A stretch of DNA of 64,000 nt from Acephala macrosclerotiorum (Eukaryota; Ascomycota; Leotiomycetes; Helotiales; Mollisiaceae): positions 1 to 64,000 of the forward strand of contig MU119256.1 of NCBI GenBank assembly GCA_014904845.1, in the 5' to 3' direction. The notes beneath the pieces were generated by a model. It was not told where the DNA came from and searched no databases. It was given only the letters and a program-made list of their open reading frames with translations. The stretch's first letter is position 1; each line of letters begins with the position of its first letter. Below, piece by piece: positions 33,486-45,364 of the stretch. Position numbers and translations under genes: made by a program.

Positions 33486-35314
33486 CTATTCGTCGGAAGT
33501 TGGGACAGGATTGTGCTCAGTACCGCAGCCATATGGCTCAGATGGAGGAGCATCAAAGCCAAGAGCCTTATTAGCCAGCTGGCGAATAGCACGTTGGCCA
33601 CGAGTGAGACCCTCTTCCTTGACATCGAATGGCTCGAGACCGAAGATTCTCTTACCCTCAATGGTCAAGATATCCTCCGGACGGCCTCTGTCCTCGTGCT
33701 TATCCTCAAGTTCTTCTCTATCCTTGGAAATCATGTCGGGAGGTGGGACACCAGCAAGGAAAGCCTTGCGTTGCTCGACAAGGTTGGTGATGTTGTAGGC
33801 TTGGAGGGGGACGACGGGAATGTACATGACGGAGGAGTCGGAGGTACCTTCATGCTCTTCTTCGACCTTGTGAACCATCTACGAAGGTCAGTAAACGATC
33901 ATCAGAATCCTCAGCCAAACTTACGTCACAGTGCCAGAACACGTAATCACCAGGGGCAGCCTTAGGAGCAGCAACAACAGTCTTGCTCAAAGCAAGATCT
34001 GGGTGCCAGGTAGACTTGACGACTTGGCCGAATCCGGGATCAGCACCATAGAAGTATGTTGACTCCATGTCAAGCTTGTTGTTGGCATCGAAGAAGGGAC
34101 GGAGGAGGATGTAGGCAGTGGAGAGCTTGATATCTGGGAGAAGTTCAATGGTACCACACTTTGGGCCATTGTCAGCCAAGCTCAACCATCCTGGTTCTGT
34201 GTCAGCATATTCTCCAGCCCAAACAAGTGGAGACATACCTTGAAGAGAACGGAAGACAGAGCAAGCACCCGGACCTCCATACAAGTCAATGCAAGCCTCA
34301 GCACGATGGTTCATATCGAAAGCATCATAATCCTCCCAACGGCCCTCCCAGATAGCACGGAAAGTTTGACTGTTCTCCTCATCCTCCCAGCGCTCAATAG
34401 AGCCATTATCAAGGTGATGAGGGAGAGTTCCAGCTTCACCAGGGTGGCGAACACGGAAGCGATCAGCATACAGAGCCTGACTGGAGAGATCGACCTCGGT
34501 GTCCTCGTCGCAAGAGTAAAGCTTGCTCATGGCAATTTGGGCCTTAATCATGTTGGGGTGGGTACGACCTTCGACTTGGGGCTTGGTCCAGTAAACCTTC
34601 CAGATTTGGGGATCTTCAGATGGAGTTGGGATGCCAGCAACACCAGGGTGACGCTTGACATAGGAGATGAGATCGGCCTTCCACTTCAGGGCTTGTTCAC
34701 GGCTGACGACACCACGGACAACTGTGGAACAACATGTTAGCCTTCATGGACATGGTGGAACTAGGCGAGTAGAGAGGTATCCCTTGATGCGCTTTGTGGG
34801 TTGAAAATTATGGGAAAGGAGGCTGTTGTGATTCGGTGCATGTTCATGGATTGACAAAAGAGGGTAGAAAACAGCAGGGCTTACCACAACATCCTCGAGA
34901 CTTAATGAGATCGGCAACACCCTTAGGGAAGGCACCATCAGGACCAATGGAATCGAAGTCGACGATGGGGATATACTGCTATAATTAGTCGTCATTTTCA
35001 ATGCTCAGAGTGTCTCTTACGTCAGGTCCAGCGGCCTCGATCTCAACGGCCTTCTCCTTCAAGACAGCACGGAGACGATCCCAGCTGGCCTGAACTGCCT
35101 CGTAGTTCTCAGGGGCGACAAGGCGCTTCTTCAGGTCGACGAAGCACTTCTCCAATGGCTTAGGCAGGTCAAGCTTGAGGTCGGACCAAACTTGGGTGAG
35201 GTGACCTTCAGCTACGTTCTTCTGGACGCGGTTGAATTCTCGTCTGCCGGCTTGGGTGCTGTTCATTGAGGTGATGGACAGGCGACGGGCTCGGGGGATT
35301 AGAATATCAGCCAT
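33486..35314 (-). CDS. DUF1479 family protein (YbiU-like, oxygenase fold)
   Basis: Five exons: 35314-35021, 34975-34885, 34721-34239, 34190-33925 and 33878-33486. All introns are GT-AG, and the 34191-34238 intron is in frame. The protein runs MADILIPRARRLSITSMN to VPTSDE. DUF1479 hallmarks are IVDFDSIGPDGAFP, TLPHHLDNGSIERWED with a candidate H-x-D metal motif, FRAIWEGRWEDYDAFDMNHR, and YVFWHCDMVHKVEEEH, which would supply the distal His. Family knowledge: DUF1479 proteins adopt a cupin-like 2OG-Fe(II) oxygenase fold, but substrates are unknown. An in-frame ATG at 35446 is rejected because it lies in a probable 5' UTR intron (gtatga donor just upstream, gctgac branch point and ttcag acceptor before 35314). 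Confidence 0.9.
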
Positions 35315-35706
35315 GGCGGATGATGGTTGATCGAATATCGATCTATCTGAAGACAAGTCAGCTCTTAAAGCAAAGATGCGGGTCAGGTTTGCATCGGTCC
35401 AAATATGTGCCGAGAAATGCCAGCAGTAGTGAGAGAGTTTGTTCATACCTTTGCAGGGCTGTCTGAAGTTTATTCAAAGCTCGTTGCCGTCTTGCAAGGA
35501 GACACGTTGCTTTGTTGGGGTAGAAGAAAGAATCTACGAAAAGAAAAGAAGTGAAGGTGCGAAGATATACTTCCCAAAGGGGAGAGGCGCGGCTCGGTTA
35601 GGCCACGTGAGGGCTGAGCGTCCAAGTTGCTGACGTACTGGTAGCCCCTTCGTTCCTTCACAGCTCCCTCAAAGCCCGAATTCACTAGTACTGTTAACCA
35701 GCTCCT

Positions 35707-36030
35707 TCAATCTTTCCTACAAAACTTTCCCTGATAATTATCTGACGAAGACGAACCGGCCGGAGCAAGCTCTAACCCTTTTTGTAGTTTGGCGTCCGCA
35801 TCAACCCCACTCTTCAAGGACGGGAGATCGGCTAAGGCTCCGTATCTATACTCAAACAGGAGACCTTTCGAGTCGATCATGCTTATCTTATCAAAATCGC
35901 ATAAGTTGCAATGAACTTCTCCACCCCTATCTTTGCAGTCAGTAACGTTGCAATCCCAACAATGAGATAAAGTTCTCTCGAAGATGGGAGGGATGCAGGA
36001 ACAGCAAGCAAGGCCGAGGGCCCGGTCCAT
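35707..36030 (-). CDS. Small Cys-rich hypothetical protein (107 aa)
   Basis: The ORF runs from an ATG with a Cys cluster: LACCSCIPPIFERTLSHCWD, then CNVTDCKDRGGEVHCNLCDFD. The second half is not Cys-rich, and there is no signal peptide. Cys spacing could suggest metal binding, but I recognise no family. It begins 93 bp from the start of the divergent UNC93-like gene and may share its promoter. It could equally be chance. Confidence 0.35.
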   Translation of the reverse strand: MDRALGLACCSCIPPIFERTLSHCWDCNVTDCKDRGGEVHCNLCDFDKISMIDSKGLLFEYRYGALADLPSLKSGVDADAKLQKGLELAPAGSSSSDNYQGKFCRKD

Positions 36031-36123
36031 AAAGCTCGAGTAAATGCCAGTCCACGCTGTTAGAAATCAATATTGAGGACGTCGCGTTGAATTTCTTTTC
36101 TTTGTTCTCCTGGCAATTTCAAT

Positions 36124-38168
36124 ATGGCAGATGTAGCGATGTCCGACGAAGAGCAGAATATCCAGCACGGAGGGAAGCCCAACACAGACTACTATATCAA
36201 GGGCATTCGGATACCTAAGTACAGATCCGCTATGGCTCAGGTCGTCATGGTTGGATTGATTGCCTTCTGCACAGTGTAAATCTTCTCGACCGGAACTTGA
36301 GGACGTTGCTCACCCAATTCGTAGTGGAATGTCTTCCGCATTGGGTGGTGCAGGAGGTGGTGGCTTACTGAACACAACACAATCTACCAATGCCAATGTT
36401 GCTGTGTATTCAAGTAAGTTGTCCTCTGGTTTGGGTCCAAGACCTCTGCTGACGTCCTTCCAGCTTTCGCGGCTCTAGCATTCTTCGGAGGCACAATCTA
36501 CAATCGCGTTGGAATCAAAGTCTGTCTGATGTTCGGAGGATTCGGTTACGCCTGCTTGGCTTCTGCATACTTCACTACAGCGCATATTGGGAATAGAGCA
36601 ACTCCTTGGGTTGTGCTAGCAGGATGCTTGGAAGGTCTGTCAGCTGCCATGGTAAGTCATCAGAAAACTCTAAAATGGCAAACTAGATGCAAGACTGATA
36701 CACCACAGCTTTGGACAGCCCAAGGTGCTGTGACAATGTGCTACCCTACTGAGGACATGAAAGGACGTTCGTTCTCGGTATTCTGGACAATCTTCCAGAT
36801 GGGCGGGGTCATCGGATCTATAATTCCAGTTTGTCTGAACTGGAGCTCAAAAGCTGGTAATCTGAACGACGGCTCTTACATTGCCTTCATAGTTATCATG
36901 CTTTGCGGTTGTTGCATCCCCTTGCTCTTGATACCATCCGATAAGGTCATCCGCACGGATGGGAGTCAAGTAGTTCTGCCACCAATGCCAACATGGACGT
37001 ATGTAGAGCCTCTCAGCCATTCGCCATCATTGCTAACTATTTGCGACAGCTCCGAGCTCAAGGGTATGTATCGCATTCTTCAAAAGAATTGGTGGATCAT
37101 TACCCTGTTTCCCTTCTTTGGGGCGAGTAATTGTAAGTTTTATTTCTATACTAATTTGCTGCTTTCTTTTATGGGAACTCCGGAGCTGGGAGCTGTCTCA
37201 GGAACCTGCATGCAAACGAATTGTGCCTATTTGCTCTATGTCTCAGTTCCCAAGACAGCTCCCAGCTCCGGAGTTACCTCCCAAATTGACTTTTTACAAT
37301 GCTAATAAGTTGGTAGGGTTCTACACTTACCGTGAGTCAGCTTTCACTCCTGTCTCGACTTCAAATCACTCTCGCCGTTGAGAATCCGCAAGAGTCAAGA
37401 CTGATCCGAGATATAACAGAAACCAATGACTTCAATGTGCCAAACTTTACCTTGCGGACAAGATCGTTTAACGGCCTTTGGTCCAATTTTTTCAATATGG
37501 TCGGAGTTTGGACAATGGGTACCTTCCTCGACTTCCCCTTCACATCAAAACACCTCGGAAGAGCTATGCGCGCGAAATTTGGCATCATATATCTGCTTGT
37601 GGCTACACTCTCAATCTGGGGTGGAGGATGGGTATTTGTGAAAGATGCAAAGAGAGGTGTTAGCCCGGCTCCTTTGATCGACGTGTGAGTAAATGTCCTA
37701 CAAACCCCAGACCAGCAGCCACAAACCAGCACCGGCTAACTTGTTATCAGGACCGAATCAGCACGATACTTCCCCTACCTCGCCCTCTACATCTTCTACG
37801 CCTTCTATGACGGATGCTTCCAAGCCTACGCCTACTGGCTTATGGGCTCTCTCTCCAACAACTCCGCCACTCTATCGCATTACTCCGGATGGTACAAATC
37901 GATCCAATCTGCAGCTGCAGCGGTTGTCTGGCGTCTTGATGGTCTCGAAATCTCCTACAAGAGCATGTACATCAGTACATGGGCTATCTTGGTTGGAAGC
38001 GTCCTAACCACTTTCTATGTGGCATTCACCAAGGTCAGAGAACATAGTACTGATGAGGTGAGGGTGCTGGTTGGTGAGGGGACCAGAATAGAAGGCCCGG
38101 GTTCTACTGGTATTGATGATTCGGAGTTGGGCAAAGGTGAGGAAATGGCCAGTGACAAAAAATTGTGA
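36124..38168 (+). CDS. UNC93-like (DUF895) major facilitator membrane protein
   Basis: Eight exons: 36124-36275, 36325-36413, 36464-36651, 36709-36998, 37050-37132, 37317-37331, 37420-37684 and 37751-38168. One of these is a 15-nt microexon. Family landmarks are VGMSSALGGAGGGG after TM1, NVAVYSTFAALAFFGGTIYN, LWTAQGAVTMCYPTEDMKGR with the MFS motif-A-like loop, WWIITLFPFFGASNWFYTYQ, FNGLWSNFFNMVG, and YDGCFQAYAYWLMGSLSNN. About ten hydrophobic helices are visible, with an acidic C-terminal tail (EVRVLVGEGTRIEGPG). Fungal UNC93-like proteins are polytopic plasma or organelle membrane proteins whose substrates are mostly unknown. Intron 5 is unusually long (184 nt) and contains a strong hairpin. 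Confidence 0.85.
37176..37275. repeat. Inverted repeat (hairpin) inside UNC93-like intron 5
   Basis: Two 30-nt arms, 37176-37205 and 37246-37275, are complementary with only two mismatches. The outer 23 nt match perfectly (aactccggagctgggagctg and its complement). They are separated by a 40-nt loop. The intron is about three times longer than others in this gene, so the hairpin looks like an inserted short element. Confidence 0.85.
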
Positions 38169-38883
38169 AGGAGTGATGTCAGGACAGCGGTATTTCGTAA
38201 TGGCGGGGTAACATTTTGGAGTAAAATCTTCAACACGTGTCTTCGTCGTGTAAAGAGTACGCTAGGCGTTGAATTGGGGGTATCTGAAAACATCTCTCTT
38301 GCTGAACCACCTCGAAAGCCACCAGTGTACAGAGGAGAGGGTTCGACAGGTCACGTGATCACCCCCAAATCCACAGAGGTTGTCGGTAAATGAGTCATCC
38401 CAGATTTCTAGGACAGAACTTTAGCCAAACTTAATAATTGGGTTTGGCATGTCAATTTTTCTGATGCATGATCTTTAGCATTGCCTACCTTAGAGCTTTG
38501 AAAGCTTTCATTGGCCAATCAGTCATGCCTGCACCGCCTCGCTCCTTCTCTTCGCTTAGCTGCCGCCAGTAAGACTGACTCCAACACCGCCTCAAATGAG
38601 AAAGGCTCCAGTTTCTGGCCTGACTCACATGGTAGATGGACTCATATAACTGTTCTTTCCATTTACTTTCATGTCACCATTCAAAATCATTCCAACAATA
38701 TCTTTTCTGAGCTTGAGTTCTTGGAATTGCTGTTCTTTTGCTTGCGCGAATATACGGGAAAGAAATCTAAGACCCTGACCTAGATTAGGCTTCGAAACAT
38801 ACTTGTTGCTTCTATATGCTTCAAGTATTTGCTTGATTTGTATATTTCAACGCTTCTCCAGGACGCCAAGTTCATTCATCAAG
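38169..38883. other. Intergenic region, nothing recognised
   Basis: It holds the UNC93-like gene 3' flank and the RNA ligase promoter. A short ORF at 38511-38783 (plus) has no supporting feature. Confidence 0.4.
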
Positions 38884-40143
38884 ATGGACGACATAACACC
38901 CAACCCAGAATTCACAACACTCCCCGACATGTCCAACCTCAAACTCGAAGACGAAAGGAATAATACACCCGAGTCAACAGAACCGCCAAGCACTCTCTTT
39001 CCAAAGATTGGTAAACTCGACGAATTCATAGAGAAATACAAATATTACCTCAAGCATCAACTTGATCCGACGAAAGAGAAACCCCCTACCATCAAATTGA
39101 CCGGAAGTGTCAAGCTTCGTATGTAATATTCTGCCCTTTATCCGACAATATTTTCAGAGCCGAGCTCTTCGCGAGTATTGCGAACTCGGCTCAGCTCCTC
39201 GACTCCCGAATCATCCTTCAAATCTCATGCTGATTTATCTATAGACGGTACCCATGCTGACTTGGTCATCTACCACAACGACGAGATTCGGCTCCAATCT
39301 AGGAATCGACTGAGCCTTGATGTAGAACGCGACAATTACGATTGCGCAAAACACATTCTCCCCAAGAAGCAACAAATCTTGAGGCTAAGAGACGAGTATG
39401 CTGCTCGATACAGGGAATTGAACGGCAAGGCTTCAATAGAGAAAGAGCATCCAATCATCATAGCAGGCGAGTGGATAGGTCCTAGCATCCAGAAATCCGT
39501 CGCGCTGGCGGATCTGCCAAGGAGAATGTTTGTCATTCTCGGAGCGAATATAAACAACTCTTGGGTGCCAGACGATAAATACACCAACATCCACAATGAA
39601 GAACATGGATTCTACAACATCTCTCGAGCAGGCTTCTACCACGAAGAACTCAGCATTAACAATGAAGATGAAGAGAGACAGAAATTAATGAAATTGACCT
39701 TGGATGTGGAGAAGGAATGTCCATTCGCGAAAACCTTTGGGATAAGCGGGGTTGGAGAGGGTATTGTTTGGAAAGCTGTCCACCCTCTCGGAGCACAATC
39801 CCGATTCTGGTTTAAGACGAAAGGGCCGCTACATAGAGTGAGCAATACAGACAACTTGACGAAGGATCAGAAGACGATGTTTGCGGATGCGAGGAAAAAA
39901 GCGAAGGCTTTTGCTGAAGCGAGTGTTGGGGAGATGAGATTAGAGCAGGCCTGGGACTATCTGGGGGAGATGGGAAAAGAGAGGAATAAGAGTGCAGCAC
40001 CAGAGTTCATCAAGTGGCTTTGTGATGATGTGGAAGTCGAGGAGAAGGCGAAGATTGATGAAATGGGTGTGAATAGGAAGTTACTGAAAGCCATCATTGG
40101 GGTAATAGGGAGTGAATGGTACTTTAAGAGAATAGCTGCGTGA
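38884..40143 (+). CDS. RNA ligase (Rnl2-type nucleotidyltransferase) domain protein
   Basis: Two exons, 38884-39118 and 39245-40143, encode 377 aa starting MDDITPNPEFTTLPDMSN. Splicing creates the nucleotidyl-transfer motif I, VKLHGTHADLV, with the presumed adenylated Lys in K-x-H-G. A later block matches motif IV (EGIVWKA), followed by the motif V-like FWFKTKGPLHRV. RNA_ligase family proteins (PF09414) activate 5'-phosphorylated RNA ends with ATP and seal them; the biological role of this fungal branch is unknown to me. The Asp usual in K-x-D-G is His here. The C-terminal helical region (KKAKAFAEASVGEM to EWYFKRIAA) is typical in size. The intron is 126 nt and contains a small hairpin. Confidence 0.75.
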
Positions 40144-40180
40144 GACTCGGGAAAACAAATGAAGCGAGCTCTGAGGATAA

Positions 40181-42506
40181 TCACACTACCTTGAAAAATT
40201 TGCGCCCACAAGAGTCGAGCCATCCCTTTCTCACAACCCTGCCCCTCCCGATCCGTCGATAAAATCCAGCTGATCCGCCACAAGGCTCCAGCGCAATGAA
40301 ATCTACATTTTCCTCCTTATCGTAATCAAATTTCCTCACAGGGTTCAGATCCTTGAAGCCTTTTGACATCTTAGAAGCTTTCCACTGAGCAACATTTGCG
40401 CAAAGGATCTCTTGTTGCTTTCCAGACGGAACGTCTCTGTCATTCGCGAACCACCCAATGATATCTCCCGTCCTCACATCTCTCAGCACTTGGGTTTGCT
40501 TTGGCAAAGAGAGTTTCCTATCCGGAATATTCAATACCGAGCCACCTGACGTCTGTCGCGGGACAGGTATTGATTCTAGGTGAACTGTGGAGCCAAGTAT
40601 GTGGATTAGCGAGTCGTTAGACTTGGATCGTAGCTCATTGATTTTTTCCTCAGCGATAGCACTTCCGAAAGTGGTGCTGAATGACATGATACCACAAACT
40701 CCATTCCGACATTTCGTTCCATCATCCGTATGGAGACAGGATGGCGGGCTGTCAACCTTCAACTCTTGAAGTTGCGGCGCAAGTTGCCCTGTGATAGTAT
40801 TATCGTAATATGACACGGCTCCATTGCAAGCAGCCCAGCTCCAAGATGGAGCGTGGAACTTTGTGTAGATTGTAGATTTCTCGTCCCTTGATCGCCACAA
40901 AAGATTGAACCCTGTGCCATCAAGCAACATCCCCGCAAATATTGTACGGTTCAAGCGCTTTTCAACCCTGTCACAAATTCCCTGGAAAGCGACAAGTTTG
41001 TCTGTCTCGAAAGTGATTCGACAGGCACTGTATTCTGCGATTTGTGTGTTCCATATATCAAGGTTGTGGAAAGTCTGATTAGGATCCATTGGTAGTGTTC
41101 GAGTGGCAAGCTGATCCAATCGCGTAGCAAACTGGCTTCTAAGAGAAGGACAGTTATTGGGCCTGTTTTCTTCATCGTTCGAGAGCTTTTGACACTCCCA
41201 GAAAATCTTGCGTCGAGTATAGTAAATTATTCGTCTCGAAAGGACTCGCTCCTTAACAACCCAGCCTCGATTATACCAGGCTGAGTCTACCATAGTATGC
41301 AACAGTCCCTTCCATCGTGGCTGCAGTATAATATCTTTGTTGCGGACGGATGCAAACGAGCAAGGTAGGCGCTTTAGCTGGTCTTCCCATTCTTCATCAT
41401 CATATGTAGGAGGTTCATCCAATTCATCATTGTACTTGCAGCTCATTCTGACTGCCAGTGGATCAGGTTGACGTAGATTGAACAGTCCTCTATCCTCGTC
41501 GGTGGTATCATCGATAGCATCAATAGCAGCAATAGTGCAAGTTGCCCTTTCGAATATCGATCCCATTTGGGTTGCTTCTTTTGCCCAGTCTTCTGGGTTG
41601 TCTTGAACAATACAGAGCGAGTCAATCCAAAGATAGAAGATCCCCAAATTGCGTGTGACTTGTATCGCATCTCGAAAGGTCAGAGGGAGCTCATCCATCG
41701 GAAGTGATCTCGAAAATGACTCGAGGTCTGTCTTTAATGTCTTGACTTTCTGCCCCTTTCCCCATCTATGGCTTAGTGCCGTGTACATATCCTTTTCTCC
41801 ATTTGTGATGAATAGCCTCGCGGGTTCGCGTCCATCCAGCGAGCCAACATGAATGACCCGCGAAGGCAAAATTTCTCCAGCGCTGTCATCGTAGTGGATT
41901 CCAGTAAGTGATCTCATGCATTCTGAATGCTCAGGATTATTGATACATCCGTGCAGCCATTGGTACAGCAAGCCGATGTTGCGATTAGAATTGGCTGGTA
42001 GTATTTCTCTGGTCTCGATCATAAGAGCGTTCAAATACGCGGAGTCTATGAATTGTGGTTAATAAAACCCTTCCATGTGGAAGGGGATCTCAACAACCTT
42101 CGGGGGCAGCGAGTTGGATCGTCGTGCCACTTCCAAACGACCCGCATGTGCCGGGCATGCCTTCGTGCCTTTGCCATGAAAGGTAGCGAGGCGGTTCAGC
42201 CATAGAATCCATGATGGGGCCAAGAGTTCCAGCTGCAGTAGATGGAACTCTGTGTCTGTGCACAGCAGCTGACTTCTTCAATAGAGAGATAGATGCATCG
42301 TAGCTTTGGTCGATTTCGTACGCGTTTGACCCAATCTGAAGACGGCCGAAAGCACAAACCACCAGCCGGCATAGTTTACAAGTCTTGCTAGACTCGATTG
42401 TTTGTTAGTACGTTAAAGCGCTCTCGAAGCCACAATACAGCATCGCAAAAGTGATTTTGCAACATTCGGGGCAAAGGGAAGGCAAATTGGGGGATTGTGT
42501 TGCCAT
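40181..42506 (-). CDS. HET-domain protein with a possible N-terminal nonsense codon
   Basis: The main exon (42045-40181) encodes a full HET domain: DMYTALSHRWGKGQ, GIFYLWIDSLCIVQDNPEDW, SIFERATCTIAAID, then WYNRGWVVKERVLSRRIIYY (usually GWVLQERLLSRR). A likely upstream exon, 42506-42098, encodes MATQSPNLPSLCPECCKITF, a Cys-rich N terminus common in this subfamily, and SKTCKLCRLVVCAFGRLQIG. It joins through a GT-AG intron (42097-42046). In that exon a TAA occurs at 42405-42407, between ALTY and QTIESSK. CAA would read through, so a single C-to-T change explains it. If the stop is real, translation could restart inside the main exon (MIETREILPANSN). The strand is convergent with the RNA ligase (37 bp apart). 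HET proteins act in non-self recognition and cell death. Confidence 0.8.
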
Positions 42507-43382
42507 TTCCCGGATGTTTTCTTTTTTTCTTTTTACTTGAGCTCAGGGAAGAAAGCTCTCGCATATTTCGCAAAGACTCGATGAAAGAAAAGCACGGAAA
42601 AGTGGACAGGATCGAGTATAGTGAGTACATTCTAGATGGCTTTCATATGTATTTCGTTGATCCACGAACGTAATCGGTGAGCTGGATCTGATTACGAGGT
42701 CGGCCTCAGCCATGCAGTGTCACCTTTTCTCTGAAGCTACTATTTGCTGCGATGTCAAGGCTGAAAAAAGTGACCGAGAAAACCAATGAGATTCTCTAGA
42801 GATTGAGCCTCAATTAGTATCGCAAACTTGTCCTAGGGAGGCATGGCATTGAAAGACGAAGGGGGAGGATTTGAAACACATCTATCAGCAACAACGTTCT
42901 AGCCTTTCAGGGGAAATGGATCGCTGAGGGTTGTCCTCCGCAGTCTGGAATACTGTGACAGAAGATGGTATGATTGTTGATGAAGCAGAAGAGAAGAGCC
43001 TTCGCCTATCGGCCTAGCCTTGAGGGGGAGGGGTAAATAGGGGGCCTCAGGACTGTTCGTTTAGCGCGAAACAGTCCGTGCACCGTCGCGCTCATTTTTG
43101 GCAGATCTCGGCGCCTGTAGTTAAGCCTTGTGTCACAGTTTGGAAATCTCACTCTTGACGTCTTCTCAGTTCGAAGAACAATCCAGTAAATGGACTTCAG
43201 ATGTTCAGCTTCTCTTAATTATACTTAGTCCTTATAGCCCCGAATATCGAATCCTCTGATTGTCATCTGAACCATGGCAGACCCGAGAGATCCAACTTCC
43301 TGATACGAAGCACCGAAGAATCGTCAGCCTTGTTCCAAATACCCTCGATCTCGAGTAATACCGACGATATACTGTCGATATA
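42507..43382. other. Intergenic region between HET gene and Ser-rich gene
   Basis: No gene recognised. A short palindrome (ggactgtt ... aacagtcc) lies at about 43048-43075, around 310 bp upstream of the next start codon. It is a possible protein-binding site, unproven. Confidence 0.4.
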
Positions 43383-45364
43383 ATGCTGCGAGCTCAGTTA
43401 AGCGATAGCCTGCATCCCGATATGCAGGTGAGAGATGGGGACGAGATGATGGACGATGACGGTGGAATACCACGGCGACGACCAGCATCACGGTCGCCCT
43501 CGAAGGCACGAAGCCTATCCGACGGGGGGCCTCCAACGTTGTCCCCATCCCCAAAGTTTCGAGAGCCCGAGAAAAGGAAGTCCAAGGACGATTCTGCGCT
43601 CGAGGCAAGTCCAACCACTCCACGGCGGCCAGCCTTCCCGCGTGGTCTTTCACTCCAAATGCCAGCACGAGACCTCATGTCACCAAACACATCAGCATAT
43701 ATCACTCGCGCTCCCTTATCCCCAAAATTAGACCATTCGCAGACATATGGCTCCCCATCTAGTGTTCTGCCACGGCGGTCCCGAGGTTTAGACTTTTCGC
43801 GAGCGGCGACGAATCTTCATCATTCGACTTTGGCAGAGCAATCTTCGCCCGATTCATCACCAACCATAGCAGGGCGCGCAATGAATATACCAAACAGGAA
43901 GAATGGTTTGCACTTCTCCAGCAACTCCGAGTCTATGAACAACACTTCTAGTTCTTTGTGGTCGACTATGGCGAATGCGGAGCGCATGACGGTGTCTAGC
44001 TCTTTGGGGAGTGTAAACATGATGGGTTCTGATTCATCGGGCAGTTCCTCGGACGACGACGATTTGATGGACGCGGACGATATCGATGACTCCATACTTA
44101 CGACTCCACAGGTAAACAAGCTAGCAGGTCCATTTAGCGGAGGTCTGCAAGGAAGTCCAGGTTTCGTGGGGCAATCACCAGCAGTTAGTAGCCTAATGAA
44201 TTTTCAACGACAACGCCTGCGACATGGCAAGAGGAAGAGTTCGAGTAGCGGAAGCGGAAACTCGATGGCTAGTCCTTCTTCGAAATCTCCTCCGGCGATG
44301 CGCGGCATGGATATGAATAATGGATACTTTGGCAAAGAGCAGGCGGAAAGCTCATCAGCCAGGCGCGAGAGTATAAGCTGGGCGGCGAACCAGCTGCATA
44401 TTTCTGGGAGCGAGAGTGATGATAGTACGCTGAAGTCTACGCTTGAAAATGTTGACGGCATGCCCATCACACCAGGTCGTGCTGGCGTGGTTCGCAGGCC
44501 AGTGACTAGGAGGGGCAATATGCTGGTACGTGATCTGCGGTTTATGTTCTCACCTCTGCTGACATTATATAGCCCAAAACCAAAGGATTCGCACGTATTC
44601 GAGCAGCGCTCGCGGAAGAGAGCGCCCCAGTCGAGACTGAGGTTCGCCGGGAGGCAGAAGTTGTCCGCCAGACACGAGAGGCTGACATGGACATCGAACC
44701 ACGACACATACCAATATCTACAAGCACGACCCAGCATTCCTCTCCAAGCTTAGGGCCTACACAAGACTCATTAGAGGGCATACCGGAAGATGAGATGATG
44801 TCGGATGTGGGATCAGGCCTATCAAGCTCTTTCAAGCAACACGCTATGCGAAATTCCAAAGGCAAAGAATTCTGGGAAACATTCAAGGACGAAAGCAACC
44901 GGACACCACCACCGCCATTCTTACCCCGCGGTTCCTCATCGGGCATCAGCGATATCGATATAAATCTCGACTCGCCCTCAATGTCCACACCGCCATTACT
45001 TCCCACAACCTCACAATCCAATACCTCTGATAACCAACCATCCTCTCCCTCAAGATCATCCACACCACAACCATCATCCGGCCCTACCACAGCAGAGATC
45101 ACACGCAAAGTGAATAAGAAGCGTCGCCGAGACGACGATTTCGACCCCACAAGCTTCAAGCGCAGAGCAGTCAGTCCGGGCATGAGTGTACATAATAGTC
45201 CCGTCATGCAAAGTCCTATGCAACGCGATCTTACACCGTGGGGTAGTCGACCGCCGAGTAATGGGGAAGCAGGGAAAGTTGCTACGAATGGGGGACCGAA
45301 GAGAGTAGGGTTTCAGGGAATGGTGGACACTAATGATGGGTTGATGAAGATGAGTATTGAGTGA
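43383..45364 (+). CDS. Ser/Pro-rich, largely disordered nuclear-type protein, 645 aa
   Basis: Two exons, 43383-44525 and 44573-45364, joined in phase 0 (GRRGNML-PKTKGFARI in context). The protein is dominated by Ser, Pro and charged residues, with many S/T-P sites (SPSKARSLSDG, EASPTTPRRP, TTPQVNKL, STPQPSSG) that suit cyclin-dependent kinase targets. Acidic SSSDDDDLMDADDIDDS is followed by a conserved-looking helix around the exon junction (FARIRAALAEESAPVETEV), probably the functional core. Basic KVNKKRRRDDDFDP and FKRRAVSPG could be nuclear localisation signals. I do not recognise the family; a transcriptional or cell-cycle regulator is only inference. Confidence 0.7.

Noticed and set aside
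34240..34740. 166-aa plus-strand ORF
   Set aside because: Antisense shadow of the DUF1479 exon 3, whose frame and introns are well supported.
35315..35446. Longer N terminus of the DUF1479 protein from the ATG at 35446
   Set aside because: A gtatga donor immediately upstream and a gctgac...ttcag acceptor before 35314 indicate that this segment is a 5' UTR intron.
44542..45207. 221-aa minus-strand ORF
   Set aside because: Antisense of the second exon of the Ser/Pro-rich gene; composition mirrors that exon.
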